Numbered from the stretch's first letter, positions 1 through 19,150 are shown. The stretch: 64,000 nucleotides of DNA from Daphnia pulex (GCF_021134715.1 NC_060023.1:11532001-11596000); one strand, 5' to 3'. Numbers and translations: made by a program. Notes: generated by a model not told the origin, from the letters alone.

Positions 1-3000
1 GTGCCGGCAGAAGAAGAAGCTAAGCTTTAGCCAGCGGCCGAAAGGAATCTCGATTGAAAACCCAAAAAAAAACAATGTTGCGCTGCTGCTGCTGGAACTG
101 GAACGGCTGTGACGAGTTCGTTCGTGAGACTGGCAGAGTCTGCGGCTGGTCGGACCACTTTTGACTCGTTCGGGTCGGCTCAGCCTCGTCTGCTGGGAAA
201 AGGAAACCCACGCCCCAGCTCCACCCCCATCTTAAAAATCCTATTCCCATCACTCACAATAACATTGCGTCACTACAAGAAGAACAAAAAATGAAGGGGG
301 GGGGGGGGTCGAACAATTTGACATTTATCGAGTGATTTGTTCGAGAGAGGGGGGTGCGAATCGATCAAGGGGGTTGTATAGTGTGTGTCGAGTGTCACGA
401 CGGGATGAGCTTTTGGGTTGCATCACGCGCATTTCAAAGCATTTCGTATCGGCGGGCCCCATCATCCCGCGTGTGGTTGTTTGATGTGTTTTGTATCACT
501 CGTTTCATCAACATCCGGTCGAGTGTCACATTCGCAATATGGTCATATGTAGGAATCGAATGACAAGGACTTAAAATATCAACCCGCCATTTTTGAATTG
601 AAATTTGTTTTTGGGCTTTTTTTTTTAGAATTAAAATTAAATCCAAGTGAATCGTCGTGTGCGGACAGACGGAAAATTTATGTACAACTAGAACAAAAGT
701 AAGTGGGCGATAACATGTAATTTTAAATTTTTGTTTGGCGCACAAGTAAATAAATATATATTCAATGATTCTATTATGTTTCCGTAACATACTATAAGAG
801 TTCCGGAATAAGACTTCAGGAAGAATCAAAAATCTCAACAAGTTGTTCAGACAATACGCAGGTGAAAAAACCAAAAAATTCAAAACTTTTTTTTTCAGAA
901 GAAGAAGAAAAGAAAAAAAACTTGTCGGATTTATCAAAGGGAGCGGAAAAAAACATTTGAAAAGCTTCAAAAACTTTTGCGTGTAGTACCAGCGACGGAA
1001 GAGCTCTAATTAACTGGATGTTGAAGTCGCTCGTTAATCAATGCTTTCGTGATATATAGGTTCAGACAAATAATATCTCCACGCATTTAATGATCTACTA
1101 CACCGCCGAAAGCTCTTGTTTTAGACGGAATTAGAGGGAAAAACGTTGACATTTGAATGATAAATCCGCCAGCCGCCGATTTCTGACTGAAGGCCAATTG
1201 CATCAAATGGCCATTCCGTGTAAACCGGCGGCTCCTTATACGACTTATAATGGACGAAAAGGTTGGGTCAGGCACTCAGTTCCCATCAAAATATTAGCCA
1301 ATTCCGTCTTTTCATATTCCGGTCGGCCGGCAACAGCACTGCGTTTCCGTTTCTTACATAAATGCGCAATCCAGAAACTTAAATGATGTGATACGAGGTC
1401 ACTAAAATCCGTATTACCACTGAGTGCTGCTGCTACTACTCCTGTTGCTTCGACTCGAGACTTTCTTATTAAATCTTTTAAACATTATTAAGTGCCAGAA
1501 AGGGGGGGGGGGAGGAGGACTCTACGACCGGAAATGGCGTCTTTCTTTTGTGCCACCCTTGTGAAAACTGAGTTAATACAAAAAAAAGCCCAACTGCATT
1601 TCGGCTGGCCTGGTGACGCCGGAGTAGTATAAGAATCAAACGTTATTTCGGCTCCATTTTTTTTCCCTCTTTTGTATTTTATTGGACGTCATTCATAATC
1701 AAATTTGACGTTGTTCACTCCACTGCCGTTGGCTCTTTTTTCTATATGAGAATTCGTACGTACCAAAGATTATTCCCAATGGCATCAATCAGCACTCGCT
1801 TTTTCTCACTTGGCCAACACGCCCCCTTTTAAAAAATCACTAATCGGGTTTCTCAACTATTAGATCGGCACTGATCAAGCGTCCTTTGAACATCCAGCCG
1901 GAATGAAATGGTAAAAAAAAACACTTTCATCCATTCCGGTTCAAGAAAAATAGAATTGAGACAAAATTCACATTTTTCTTAATAAATAATTTGGGCTGTA
2001 TCTTATATCGTACAGGGAATGACTTATCTTAATATCACTCGTGTTCCATGTCGTTTAACGTTGTCGGCTGTCGCAGCCCATTCCGAGACGCGATAAATAT
2101 TAAATATGCACCGCTCGATTTGTCTGCGCCAAATTGCACTATAACATCTCCCCCCAGTGAAGATACAACATGTCAAATGCGCCAGCAGTTGTATACTATA
2201 AAAATCGGATGATCTATCGTCAGGAGAATTGAAAAAAATAATAATAAATTTAGACGCCTATAATGAATACGTCAAAAAGAAAAACTTTGAGCCGCCCCCC
2301 TTCCACCCACACTAATCGATGACGTAAGAAGGAAGGATCTCTACTACCGTCTCTCCCAGAATTTCAAAAAATAACCAAACGAAATCCTGAAAAGCGACCA
2401 AAATTTTAAGTTTCTAAGGATCCGGTCCGAGATTCTATTTTTGACACATCACACGGATTACGCAAAAACTGGAAATTTTTCAGTCACCGAGAATTGTTAT
2501 TATTGTTGATGTAGTAGAGTCTAATTTGTATATATATAGTAGTTAATGACATCATGATAACATATGTAGGAATTGTTGTTAATAAATAAATAATAATGAT
2601 AATAATACAGCACATACGCACAATCATATACACCGATTAATAATAATAATCATAATAATAATAATGTTGTACAGAATCGAATGAAAGAAACACGCACGGG
2701 ATGAGAGCGGAGGAATAATTTATGTAAGCTCCTCCTCCTTCGAGAATAATTAATAAAGATAAATGTAAGACAACCAACGAACAAACACAAACAGACAACG
2801 AAAAATAGTTTTGTCGCACAACTTTTTCCCACCTTCTTCCCTCCTTTTTTTTTACGTAAATTTATAATATTATTATTTAATGAGATGATGATAGTACACA
2901 TTATATATAATATTACGTAGGTTATTGATTTGAATCGCCTAGGTATGTATATAAACAGTCGCATTATCTCCATCACAAAATCGTTTTCCCTTTTTTCTAC

Positions 3001-3726
3001 CTTGCAATTTTACTTTTTTTCTCTGTTAATAAAGAATGAATCTCTGCTTCATAGAATCACGAAACTGGGGAGTATATAACAACACGAACGAACAATAGCG
3101 CCAATGACTTATTAGCATCCCCCCTCTCTCTCTGGCCATCGAAAAAGGTGTGAGAAAAAGAATAAACGACGATAGACAAGCGAATCGAAAAAACAATTTA
3201 TACTTATTGAGGAAATGAATGAGAATAGGCCGTCGGTAAACCCCCAAATCATTATTCCCGAAACGACTTCAAGATGGAGCAAATGGTTGCGAATCTTTCA
3301 CCGCAGTGAAACCTGATGTTAATCAATGAATGATATAAGGAAACCCAGAGCCCAATTAATGAATAATAAACAAGCCAAATAATCAATCGATCGATAACCC
3401 AACATCACGTCATCGATCAAACGAATCTCAAAAGTTGGCGGGGGAGGGTACGAAAAGAAAAAGATTTCCTGAAATGATTTGAGGGGGGGGGGGGGGAGGG
3501 TTTGGAGACACAAAGACAAAAAGAGAGCTAGACGGACAAAACACGAAGATGATGAGAGATTTGGAAATAGAATATAGAAAGAAGAAGAGAAAAAAAGACG
3601 ACAGTCAACTACGTTTTTTGAAAAAGAAAAACACTAGAGACGAACGGGGGGGGGTCGGACTTTTTTAATGGGGGACTACATCCGCGTTGGCAATCGAATT
3701 TGTTTTGGTTTTTTACTGGGGGGGAT
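1..3726. other. AT-rich region, no gene recognised
   Basis: No conserved protein is visible on either strand. The longer open frames are low-complexity (Phe/Leu/Lys-rich) and lack recognisable domains. The stretch holds homopolymer G runs near 297-309, 1501-1512 and 3483-3496, many A/T runs, and TAA/TAT-rich microsatellite-like sequence around 2570-2665. The right part is probably 3' untranslated sequence of the minus-strand rdgB gene. A GC-richer patch near 100-240 could be an exon of a gene lying mostly outside the window, but nothing supports a call. Confidence 0.5.
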
Positions 3727-3862
3727 TCAGCTGGACTTGTTGGCCAGCGTTTGAGTATTGGTGACGGCAGTCGAGGCCACCATCGTCGCGGCGGACGACG
3801 TCGTGTAAATGACTCCCGTGACGACCGTCGAGATCGGAAAAGATGTCGCCCGTTTCGCCGAT
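3727..3862 (-). other. possible alternative 3' exon of rdgB
   Basis: On the minus strand an acceptor (GCGCAG) precedes 3862, and an open frame then runs to a TGA at 3727-3729. The encoded 45 residues are Ser/Thr/Val/Ala-rich and begin SAKRATSFPISTVV. A GTTCGT donor after position 4219, inside the last rdgB exon, leaves phase 2, and this exon accepts phase 2. Splicing would replace the final FVTSI residues of rdgB with this tail. Vertebrate PITPNM proteins have extended Ser/Arg-rich tails after the LNS2 domain, so a longer end is plausible. This is inference from phase and splice signals only. Confidence 0.35.
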
Positions 3863-4199
3863 CTGCGCTCAATTCAAGTTGACCAAAAAAAAAAGACGAA
3901 CCAAACGAAAAACCGCACCCAATTAGTTGGTTAAATATCCACCGGATTAAATCAAGCATTTGACATGTTAACGCAGTGGTTTTCTAAATATAATTGAACT
4001 AAACGACGAACGAGCCTAAATAAAGACCAAGCCGGGTTGTTGTATAATCATTGAATTTTTAATAACAAACCCGATTTCCATTTTGTTTCCTCATTTGTTC
4101 ATTTCTTCTAAATCGGATCTTGTCTGCGCGAAAACGTAATAGCTTATTTGTTGTGTAGCATGCTCTTCTTATTATTATTACATCATCAACTGGAAATAA

Positions 4200-7100
4200 T
4201 CAAATGGAAGTGACGAACCTTCGGCGTAAAAGAGGAGCTCCGTGACCGGGCAGAGAGAGGCAACCCCTTGGCAGAAGGAGGTAAGGATTGATCTGGGCCG
4301 GCCGGCACTGATGCAAAGCCAAATTAGACAAATGGCTGGCGTAACCTGATCAAGAAAATCAAAGAAATTTTTTAAAAAAAGGTCAAAAGGTGTACAATTG
4401 GAAATTATTTATACCTTCGATGAGAGACTGGGCTTGACCTTGGTGCTTGCGCGATACCTTGCCCACAATGTAAATGTTCTCCGGCTTGATGCCGACGCTG
4501 GCGTAGACGCTTATGTCTTTGCTGGAACCGTAGGCGGCCCTGATCTCCAGTCCGACGTCGTTGACCAACAGTTTGAGGTAGTCGGCCTTGTGGCGCAGCG
4601 GATCGGTGCTCAACCCGTCGGCGAACGACAGCAAACCGTGCGGGAAGTTGTGCTGGGCCAGCCAAGAGACCACTCGACGTTGCTGCATATCCGGACGGCC
4701 AGTGGTGTAGATGATCAAGTAGCCGAGCTCCTGCCAATGGCGGACAACGTCCACAGCGCCGGCCCGCACTTTGGGGTCACGTCCAGTGACCGACACGGAG
4801 GCCGTGAACGATCCGTCGATGCTGAAGACGACGGCCTGGGTCCGGGCCGGCAAAACGGCCACGTACAAATCGGCGTACGTGTGATCGCCACGGACCACCA
4901 TTTTGATGGGATGAAGTCCAGGCGGAAGAGTTCGATCCGGCGGCAGAGTGCAGACCAATCGACCGGCCTTGTCCGTCACTTCGGTGGCGATGAGATCCCA
5001 TTCGCCGTTGTTGGCATCGCGCAAAAAGTGAACGTCCACTTTCTCGCCAGTCAACGCCACCATGTCCAGTGGCCCGTACATGAACCTGGAAGATTTCAAT
5101 GAAATGAAATAAAACCTATAATAATAAATAACTGATTGTTAAATGAATTACCTGGCGACGATAACCTGAGGCATCGTTTCGTTGACGATAATGTCGTTGG
5201 CTCGATGATTGGCTCCGATATTTTTTATCTTGACCGACGTCCGTTTGCGCATCCACTTTTCGCAGGGGGTGCCGGGACTGAAGGGCAACGATCCGCCGTT
5301 AGAGTCCCTGATGTCTCCGTAATATTCGTCAACCGATCCAGCCGAGCTTCCGACTCCTCCTCCTCCGCTAACGTCCAGTCGCATCAGTTGGCGCAGGATG
5401 AAAGCCGCCACGTCGGCCGACTCCCAGAAGGAGGCGTGAAGCAAATGAGGCAGCGCCGACGGCGGGAACGACGTTAGTCCGTCGGGGCAGTAAAACACGT
5501 AATCCAATCGTTTACTACCCCACCAACGCTGCGACACTAACAAACGGAAAAAGTTGAATCCATTTCGATCAAAAATAAAGAAAGAAAAATGGGACATTAC
5601 GTGAAGCCATTTGAGCTGCCAGTGGATCGGATCCGAGACTGTTGTCACTTCCGTGGAAGAAGGATCCGTCCGACTGCCGCCGCTTGCTCAGTCCATTGTT
5701 ATCCTCGGCCTTTGGCTGGGGAGGTGTCGACGTCGGCTCCTGAAACAGCTGAGGATTGTTCTGGACGAAATCCACCAAAGTGTTGGACTTTCCGTCGCCC
5801 AGCGGGTAGCGCTGGTAGCGCGGAACAGAGACGGGCCGAGTGTTGGCGAAACGGGCCGACAGGAGCGGCTCCAAACGGGCGGCCAGGGGATCCATCGAGT
5901 GGAATAAATTGAAAATGCCGTGGCAGTGAGGACGGCGTGGCCAACGTTCGCCATGGTGATTGTGGCTCCACCTTTTTCCAAATTATTCAAATTTCATTAA
6001 ATAATTTAAATAATTAAATCCAGTTAAATTGATGTCATTACTTGCGAAAGGCCAAGACCAACGAGAGCGGACTTCCCAGGAGGAAGCAATCGCCCACTTC
6101 AAAGTCCAGGTAAGAATTTTTGATAATGGCGGCGGATGAGGAACTGTGACGAGTTGGGCCGTGTTCGCTGGCCGATGTGGAGTGCCGGCGGTTGGTCGGC
6201 GCTTGCAGGTGATGATAGGACCTGGGACTTTTGAAAGAGGACGATGCGCCGGAAGGAGCAAAGTGATCCCGTTCCTTCTTCTCCTCTTCAAAGACGCCGC
6301 CTGGACTGTGCTGGTCGGGTTCTTCGGCGATGCTGTTGTCGCTGCCGCCGAAATGCGACTGAATGTCGCCGCCAGGGCCGTCCATGTGGTCGGATGATTT
6401 GCAAAGGGCGTCGTAGAGGAGGACGGATCCGGCCGAGTCGGCCACCACGGCCACAGCACCGGAGAAGCCACCGCCTTCCGGCGATTTGAGGAACTCTGAA
6501 TAGGCGAGATTGGCCGCCACGATCGTGCGGGTCACCGTGTCGGCGTATTCCGGCGACGAGGCGGCAAACAGCGGCAGGCAGCCCAGCGGTGGCCAGCAGG
6601 CGGTGGCTGCAGGAGCAGCACTGGTGGCCGGTGGTGGGGGAGCAACTGGATCGCCTGCCGACGAGTCCGACGTGGCCGGATGAGAAGAATCCGCTGACGT
6701 CGGTGGTGGCGGTGATGCGACAGGGTCGACCAAAGCGGATGAGGAACAAGACAAACTGTTGAGGACGGTGATTGCATCTGGGCACAAGGTTGGGCATGAG
6801 ACGAGACGGACGGCCAAGCGACCCGAGCACAAACTGGGAAAATGTTGACGGATGACAGCCTCCAAATTGCTGCGGAACGTGGCCAAATCGGCGGCTTTGT
6901 TGGCCAATTCAGACGAGACGTCCAGGACGGTGCCGCCGTGGAACACCAAAATCAGGGCGCTGGCCGGATGCGATTGCAGCGACGACGTATTCGATCCACC
7001 CGTGCTGCCAGGAGATTGAGACCGGCCACTTCCACTGGCCCGCAGGAAAGAGCTGACCAGCTTGCGGGACGGCCGCCTTTGATTAGCCCCGAATCGCTGC

Positions 7101-8678
7101 AGGTAACCAGCCGAAAAGATGCTGTCCCTTTCCTGGGATTATCAAATAAAAGTTGGAAATGAGTTTAAAATGGAAAGGGGAAAAGAAACTCTCACTTCGA
7201 TTCGTTCGTCTGGCACTTTCTCGGCAGGGTCCAGTTCGTCAGCCTCTTCGCCCTGTGGGACCAACTCCATTGAACTCCAGCGGACCATGGTCGGTGACAA
7301 GGCCCCGCCCGCCTGAGCGGAACGGAAATCTTGGCAGTCGAAAAACTCGTCGTCTTCGCTGCTCGACTCGGAAATGCACGACATGGGCCATGATGGAGCT
7401 CCCTGGACTGAAGCAGCTGCTACCGGCTGTCCTTTGCTGTCCACCGTTTCCTGGCCGCCAATTTCGGGCGAGGCCGGCACCAGACTGGACGGAATGACTC
7501 CCCCGCTCGTCTTGGCCTCTTGCTGCAGCTGCTGCTGTTCCAGGCCGCCTTCGCTGGTCGTCGTCGTGGCCGAGGCCATTTTCTTGGCCAGGGCCTCTTG
7601 CGTTTGCCGTTCCAGTTCGCGGATGTCGTCCATCGTCAGGTTGAACCACTCGTCCTGCCAGGTCCAGGCCTGCCGGTGGGCTCGCACCATCGTCTTCCTC
7701 AGGGCAATGTCGTGGATGAACCGCTCGATCTTGGCCTGCATGCCCCAGTACTTGAATTCCACCCGGCACAGCTTGTAGGCGCACATGATGGCCTTGCCAT
7801 TGGACAAGGGCAACGTCTGACCCTACACACACACAAACAAATCAACAAAAGGGATAAGGAATGCTGTTCAAAGGCTTCACGCGTTCGATAAAAGTAACGA
7901 ACCTTGCATTCGCGCCAGTAATCTTGAATCCAAGAGTCACTCAACGGCCCTCTGCCCGTCTTCCGGCTGATGTAGACGCATGGATCTTCTTCCTTGACGT
8001 AATCGCTAGCCGTGGGCAATTGATCTTTCACTACATCAATCAAATCTGTAATGAGAAATGGAGAGAAAAGGCGTCCAGTCAAACGGATTATGTTAAGTGA
8101 CGTTTCTGGCTGAAAATTACCGACGGCTCGGTCGTTCAGCTCGGATTTGCTGAGCTTAAAGACGTTCTCAATGTCTCCGCAGTCTTCACGGTAGACGGTT
8201 TCAATGTCCAGACTAAACTTCTCGATAAAAGGGCAGGTGTAGCGAGTTCTGGTGTAAGGGTAGGCATTCCAAGCCTTTTCCTCCACGATGAAGGCAGATT
8301 TGGGCAAAAGAGCCTTGAGCCAACCTGAAATAGAAATAATGAAAGTTACAAAACAAATGTCAACATTAATCATCGAATCAAGTCTGGGACAATTACCAGG
8401 CAGGTGACTGCCAACATGGAAGATTTTATGAGTATATTGTCCAGACCCTCCAGGGCCTTCGGTGTAGGGTTCATTCACTAAAATCTCCACCCCGCTGCCT
8501 TCACCACAGCTCTCTTCTCTGCTCTTCTTCTGCAATGTGATTAAAAAAATTCAGTGATGAGTTATTTAAACGGGAAATAACTTGCACAAGTGTCACTTAC
8601 AGCTATCATGTAGAGCTGGGCGATCCTGTACTCCTCCACGGTGAGGGGCAGGGGTATTCTGTACTCTTTGATCAACAT
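4200..8678 (-). CDS. rdgB: retinal degeneration B / PITPNM membrane-associated phosphatidylinositol transfer protein
   Basis: This multi-exon gene encodes the class II PITP that moves phosphatidylinositol and phosphatidic acid between ER and plasma membrane during PLC signalling. The start at 8678 gives [20 protein letters not shown], the canonical PITP N-terminus, and exon 1 ends at 8601 before GTAAGT. The PITP domain spans about 8678-7600 ([53 protein letters not shown]). An acidic FFAT motif ([10 protein letters not shown], near 7324-7353) should bind VAP at the ER. A DDHD domain follows; its last part near 5400-5545 ([25 protein letters not shown]) carries the Asp and His residues. The LNS2 domain (4428-5095; [34 protein letters not shown]) is complete. 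The last exon (about 4347-4200) joins in phase after CTCATCGAAG and ends [11 protein letters not shown]. All diagnostic domains are present, so the family call is very secure. Inner exon edges are approximate. Confidence 0.95.
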
Positions 8679-10342
8679 GGTGAGAAAAGCGGGCAGGAAT
8701 TGAATCCGCTGACTATTTGGCACATGAAACTTGGCTTGAAGTGTTGAGACTACACACTGTTACTGATCACATTGGGAAACTTCTGTCCAGAAGAAGCCTT
8801 ATCGCAGCCATAATTCCATTATGTATTATGGTAACACTGACTGGGTAGAGCAGACATCCCATTAGGGACGCAAACAAATGGGAAAGGGGAATTTCATCAG
8901 CAGACCAGGAGGAGGGGTCAACAAAATAAGCAAGCGTTGCTATGTTGGTTTTCAGATGGCCAGACAGAAATAAAAGCGAGAAACAAAAACCAAACCCCAT
9001 AAACAAAAAGAAAGAAAATTCACACACACAAGGGAGAGGATGAGAAAATAGCTGATCTATCCCCTCCCTGACCTCTCACTAGAGTAAACTGTTTGCGTGT
9101 AAATGTGGCGATGTAGAGTCAACAAACAGATATAGAGGCCGAATTCCATGGCTTTTGGAAATCTCGTCGACTGGCCACCAGACTGACGTGACGCATTCCG
9201 TTTCGTCGTCGTCGGCCAAATGTGTGTGTCAAGGAAAAAGAAGAAGGAAAAAGAGACTGAAAAGCAAAAGAAATGTTGGTGGTGGAGAGTGGAGCTGTCA
9301 ACGGAGCGCCACGCACAAACAAACACACACAACGAGACTTGGCCAGCGACACACGCAGGTTAATTGAGAAGCCGGATGTTTAGAGCAGCTAGGAAACAAG
9401 TCTATAAAGACCTAATTGAATTGAGGTCTAATGATTAAGGCGGGAGTCAAGCTAGCCCATCAGCACACACACGTATAAAATCGCCATTCAATTCTTCTTC
9501 TTATTCCCCCGGAAAAAAAAAACGGTTTTTCCCCTGCTGACTGCTGCCACTGACATTTGACAACAAACTCTTGTACTTACAACCAGGAACGGGATTGAAC
9601 GAAGTCTACAGGGTTGGGGGGGTGTTTACTAATAGTTGCTCTCGCCACTCACAGATGGCGCTAGAGAACAATAACATTTTTTTATGGATTTCTGACGTCA
9701 TCCCGGGCTCTCTCTCGTGATTTATTTGGCCATCGAGTTCGGATTAAAATTCTTTTGTGTTTCCGCGCGCTATCCTATGTTAGGAAAGGGGAGGAAACAA
9801 AAATCGGAAGCCTTGCAATTGTCGTCGACTGGGGGAAATGAAATTCCGCAGTTCATTTTGTTGTTACAACTGACATTTGTCACGCAAGAATTGGCTAATA
9901 GCCTTGGGCTCCAGTAACGCGTTCACAGAGCACAAACATTTATTTTTAGTCTTATTTAGAAATATAAGCCAAAGCGAAATGGAATGTTAACAAACAAAAA
10001 GTTATATTATATTGTTTCCTAATGAAAATGTTATTTTATATTAACGGAATGTTCAAGATTATTGCGAGATGTCGGTTAACACTGTAATTTGGTTAGAATG
10101 AATAAAAATACAGAAATTTTGTTTAAGAGAAAAAGCGACGGTAGAAAAATAGAAAAGACCAAAAATGATCTTCTTGTTTCTTCTGCAGTTGATTGAGTTT
10201 CTCTTTTTTATCCTGGGCAGTTTCCGCTTGGGTGCCGATTGATTCCTTATTTACAGTATCACCTTGTGCTGCTGCTACTGGCTGCGTTCGAAGAATTCAA
10301 CTTGAATTTCACGACAACTACATTTTGATTTTGGGTATTTTA
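8679..10342. other. intergenic: rdgB 5' region and PHM 3' region
   Basis: No convincing coding sequence is visible. The right part (about 9920-10342) is AT-rich and probably the 3' untranslated region of the minus-strand PHM gene. The left part should hold the rdgB promoter. CA-rich microsatellite patches occur near 9020 and 9310-9360. Confidence 0.5.
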
Positions 10343-11799
10343 TTAGCAGTGGAAAGGTACCGTTGAATCTTTAGTTTTGGTCGGTTGATTTTCTCCTTTC
10401 CTTTGCTGGGTGATGATTTCCGGATGCTCATCCAGGCTGGAATTGGTCCGCAATTGATGGTTCATTTTGCCGTTAATGGCGTAAGCCTCCAGAACTGGAT
10501 TGCGTGGCAACGGCTGGATGGAATCGGCCGGATAGGCTTTATTTTGCTCCGGATTACACACGTATCCGCACTGCTGGAATTCGGTACCGTTATCCGCGTC
10601 CGTGTAATACATCATGTAGATGTTGCACATTTCATCCGCACCGGAACCTCCTATTGATCACGTGAAATTCTAGTGTCGTTTGAAATCACTTCTTTATGAT
10701 TCATTTATACCTGAATAAGTGTAGGTGCTCTTGCCCAGGGAACTGTAGGTGCACCTGGTCAGGATTTCATCGCCTTTGGCCATTTGAAATTCGCGCGTCG
10801 TCGGATAAAACGCTTGAGGCCATTGGGGATTTCCCTTGATGATCAATTCCGTCTCGTGCGTCTGTAATAAATCAATGAAATCCAATCCCGGTTCTCAATT
10901 AAAACTGGGAAAAATTGTTTGATTACGTGGGGGTCGTATTTGTAGGCGGTAATGACCGTTCCCAGTGCGTGGGCGTGAACGCGGGTGGCGAAAACGTTGA
11001 TTGGGATCGTCGAGTCCAGTGGGCAACACGAGTCGGCATTAACCACTATAATTCCGATATGTAATTAAATACTAAACTGAGGAAATTAATTTCATTTTAT
11101 TACCCGCTGTGTGAGGCGGAATCTCGGGACTGCCGACCATCAATAAAATTCCGCCAATGTATTTCTGCGGTTGGCTGGTGATTTCCAAGTCCAATCCCGT
11201 GTAATCACGCTCACCTGGCGCTAATTTAGTGGCGTAATGGACCTGGACGACCAGGTATTTGACCCGCGATTTTCCAGCGCCACCGATGCGGAATCCAACC
11301 TCCGGAGGCATCTTAGTTCCGGCTGCGTTTTTAGCCCAGGCGTACAAAATCCTGGTTGATCCAGTGCACGTAGCGTGAGAGCCGCAATTCCTATCACGCC
11401 GATATAAGAATAGAAAATCATATGGCTGGAGGGCGAAATGGCCACGTCTACAAGAAATGAAATACCAAGATGTCGTGTTGGGCGAACTGGTGAAAACGCC
11501 AGCGCATCCGCTGAGAATCATGTGATGGGCCTTTTCGGCCGATCCTTCCACTTTGAACTGGGTGATGTACATTTCCTTCTCCGGGTCCAGTTTAAACGCC
11601 GTGCAAACATAATCGTCATCCTAAATTAACGTTATCAATTAAAATTAATCAAAAAGATAAATGAATAATATTATACCTTGGAGGGAATGACACCTGGCAT
11701 CCGGAGTTGGTAGGTGTTGGTGCCGGGCAGCGGCGCAGGCATTTCCATATATCCGTCGCAATAAGCGAATAGATAAAACGCGGTGAAAACGACTAACAT
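10343..11799 (-). CDS. Phm: peptidylglycine alpha-hydroxylating monooxygenase (PHM)
   Basis: PHM is a copper- and ascorbate-dependent enzyme that hydroxylates the alpha carbon of C-terminal glycine, the first step of neuropeptide amidation in the secretory pathway. The start at 11799 gives a hydrophobic signal peptide (MLVVFTAFYLFAYC). Copper ligands are visible: the HH pair in KAHHMILSGC, the His in VVQVHYATK, the HAH pair in RVHAHALG and the Met in DEMCNIYMMYYTD. VGFRIGG, NPQWPQAFYP and the Cys pattern (DSCCPLD, TRCTYSS) are typical. About six exons are separated by short introns; the exon pair around 11345-11450 must be spliced between TTSW and NCGSHATC. No lyase (PAL) domain follows, as in other arthropods where PHM and PAL are separate genes. 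The protein ends KDSTVPFHC with TAA at 10343. Confidence 0.95.
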
Positions 11800-12552
11800 G
11801 TTTTTTTAAATTAGAAATTTTCGATAGGACGGGATAATAGAAGCGACCGCACACGAAAAGAGGTGGTCAAACACTGAACGATGACGATGGCAGCAAAACA
11901 ACTTGAACGAACGAATTTCAAGGTGAACCGCAAAGTAGAGATCGCTGGCCTTTTTATCCACTTTGTTAACTTTTGAATCTACTTGAAAGAAATGGCCAGG
12001 AGGCAGAAAAACTCATTCATCACACGTGTCAGCTGGAGATAAAAAAAAAAGGTAATTTCGTGACTGGTACCTTTTCAATCGCTTCGGGCGTGAACCTTTT
12101 AAAAAAATTTAAATTTTCACGTTTGAATTTAAAGGAAAACAATTTCAGCATTTCATGGCATCTCTTTGTTATCTTTCGGTACATTTTTGGAAAAGAAAAG
12201 AAAAGTACAATCGGCCCAACACGATATTCACTGAAGAACACGAGAGATAATTAATTCATTTGTCTCAAATGAAAAAACAAAACGGGCACTATTAAATTTC
12301 ATTTAACTTTGTGTCAAAGTTTTTTTTTTCTACAACGTATAGTTCAGTTTTTTCTCTCTTTTTTGTTTTACGGACGAATAATATTATAAGTGTGACAATG
12401 AAAGAAACACACATGTCTGGAATCTTATCTAAAAAAACGATAAGAATTTTAATTGAATAATGATTTGCTTTTAAACAGGATCGTTGGAAGTGAAAACAAC
12501 ATCTGTTGAAACTACTTCGTTGGTCTGCAATTGCACGGTCACAATTTCACGC
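11800..12552. other. intergenic between PHM and AHCYL
   Basis: AT-rich sequence with no recognisable gene. It should contain the AHCYL 3' untranslated region (right side) and the PHM promoter (left side). Short open frames here are Lys/Phe-rich and lack domain signals. Confidence 0.5.
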
Positions 12553-17957
<5,405 letters not shown>

Positions 17958-19150
17958 GATTAAAAAGCACACACACAAGTTTCACTAGTAAACAACACTT
18001 CTTTCGGCCAACAGCCAGCAGGTGATGGACGACCCGAACACAACGACGGATTCTACTCAACTGAGCTTCCGTCAACCAGCTGTCTGGATACATACGAATA
18101 ACTAGTGTACTAGACAGAATGTTTTTCTCATGCAGGATGTACTACTACTATATTGCACTGTGTAGGTAGTACTACTTGGGTGTGTGTACGTACATAAAAG
18201 AGAAAGGGGAAGCCATGGACAAACGCATTTTTGCCATGAGGACCAACTGGGGGGATTTGCAATCAGAGCCCTCAACCCTCAGGGCCCATAATTCTTTTGT
18301 GAAAAATAAAAAACATTATCGATCCATTTGTTCTTACAAAAAGAATAAATAGTAGTCTGCTCAAATTATGTTTTTTACGAGCTCAAAAATTCGAAACTAG
18401 TGAAACCCAATAAGCTTCCGGCTGTGCTATCAGAAACCCCATGTTTTCTAGTTTTCTCCAATTGTATAACATCACATGATTCCTAACTGACGAAATAGCC
18501 ACACTAAAGTATAAACGGATGTGGGAGGAGTCAAGTTCGTGAAGAAAAACATACATCGAAATAATCACGATTGTTTTCCTGAGGTTTTTAGTTACTCAAA
18601 AAGAATGGCGAGCCTCTCACATCATGCTGAGTAGGAAAAAACAACGAACAAAGTTTCAGCCAGAATAATATTTCGTGTGTGCCAAATAGCAGCATATTGA
18701 ATCGGGAAACGGGCGGTTTTGTATATGTGTGTGTGCGGTTTTGTTTTGTTTTTCCTGCTTGGTCTTTTTTGTTTGAGGTTTCTCACGCTGAGTTTGTTGT
18801 TGCCACCACTGACTGAACATGCACACACCAGCAGCAGCACACTATTGAACTTACTCTCGGACGGGCTCCTTTCTCGGCGTGACGACTTTCGTGGAACCTA
18901 ATACTTTGATTGCCGATAGCAATTTCCACATCGGCCATCTTGAGGCACGCTGCGAGTTTCTATGGAACACTGGGGGACCCGGGGAAAGAACTCGCAGACA
19001 CTCAAAACCAGACAAAACAAAATAGCACCAGGGAACTTTTCTCGTCGTAATTCAACCAACGACCGCTAGGTGGAACTGACTTCTCTAAAATAATTGTATT
19101 TCAATGTGATATACATTCAAGATGATTGATTTCTGACTATTTTGACATGG
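17958..19150. other. upstream region of AHCYL, ATP23 3' side
   Basis: Apart from the candidate first exon at 18855-18938, no gene is recognised. The segment likely holds AHCYL promoter sequence. The last bases on the right are the 3' end of the ATP23 transcript. Confidence 0.4.
18855..18938 (-). other. candidate distal first exon of AHCYL (28 codons)
   Basis: An ATG at 18938 in a good context (CAAGATGG) opens MADVEIAIGNQSIRFHESRH and continues for 28 codons to an excellent AGA|GTAAGT donor after 18855, phase 0. The next same-strand exons belong to AHCYL, and the exon at about 17170 (DVKNAGKKNSRRYRSRS...) accepts phase 0. It is therefore a good candidate distal first exon. It could instead belong to an undetected gene, but no other minus-strand acceptor partner was found between here and AHCYL. 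Confidence 0.5.

Noticed and set aside
434-970. 178-codon minus-strand frame
   Set aside because: Low-complexity Phe/Leu/Lys composition from AT-rich DNA, no domain, no splice partners.
4398-5102. 234-codon plus-strand frame opposite the rdgB LNS2 domain
   Set aside because: Antisense shadow of a GC-rich conserved coding exon.
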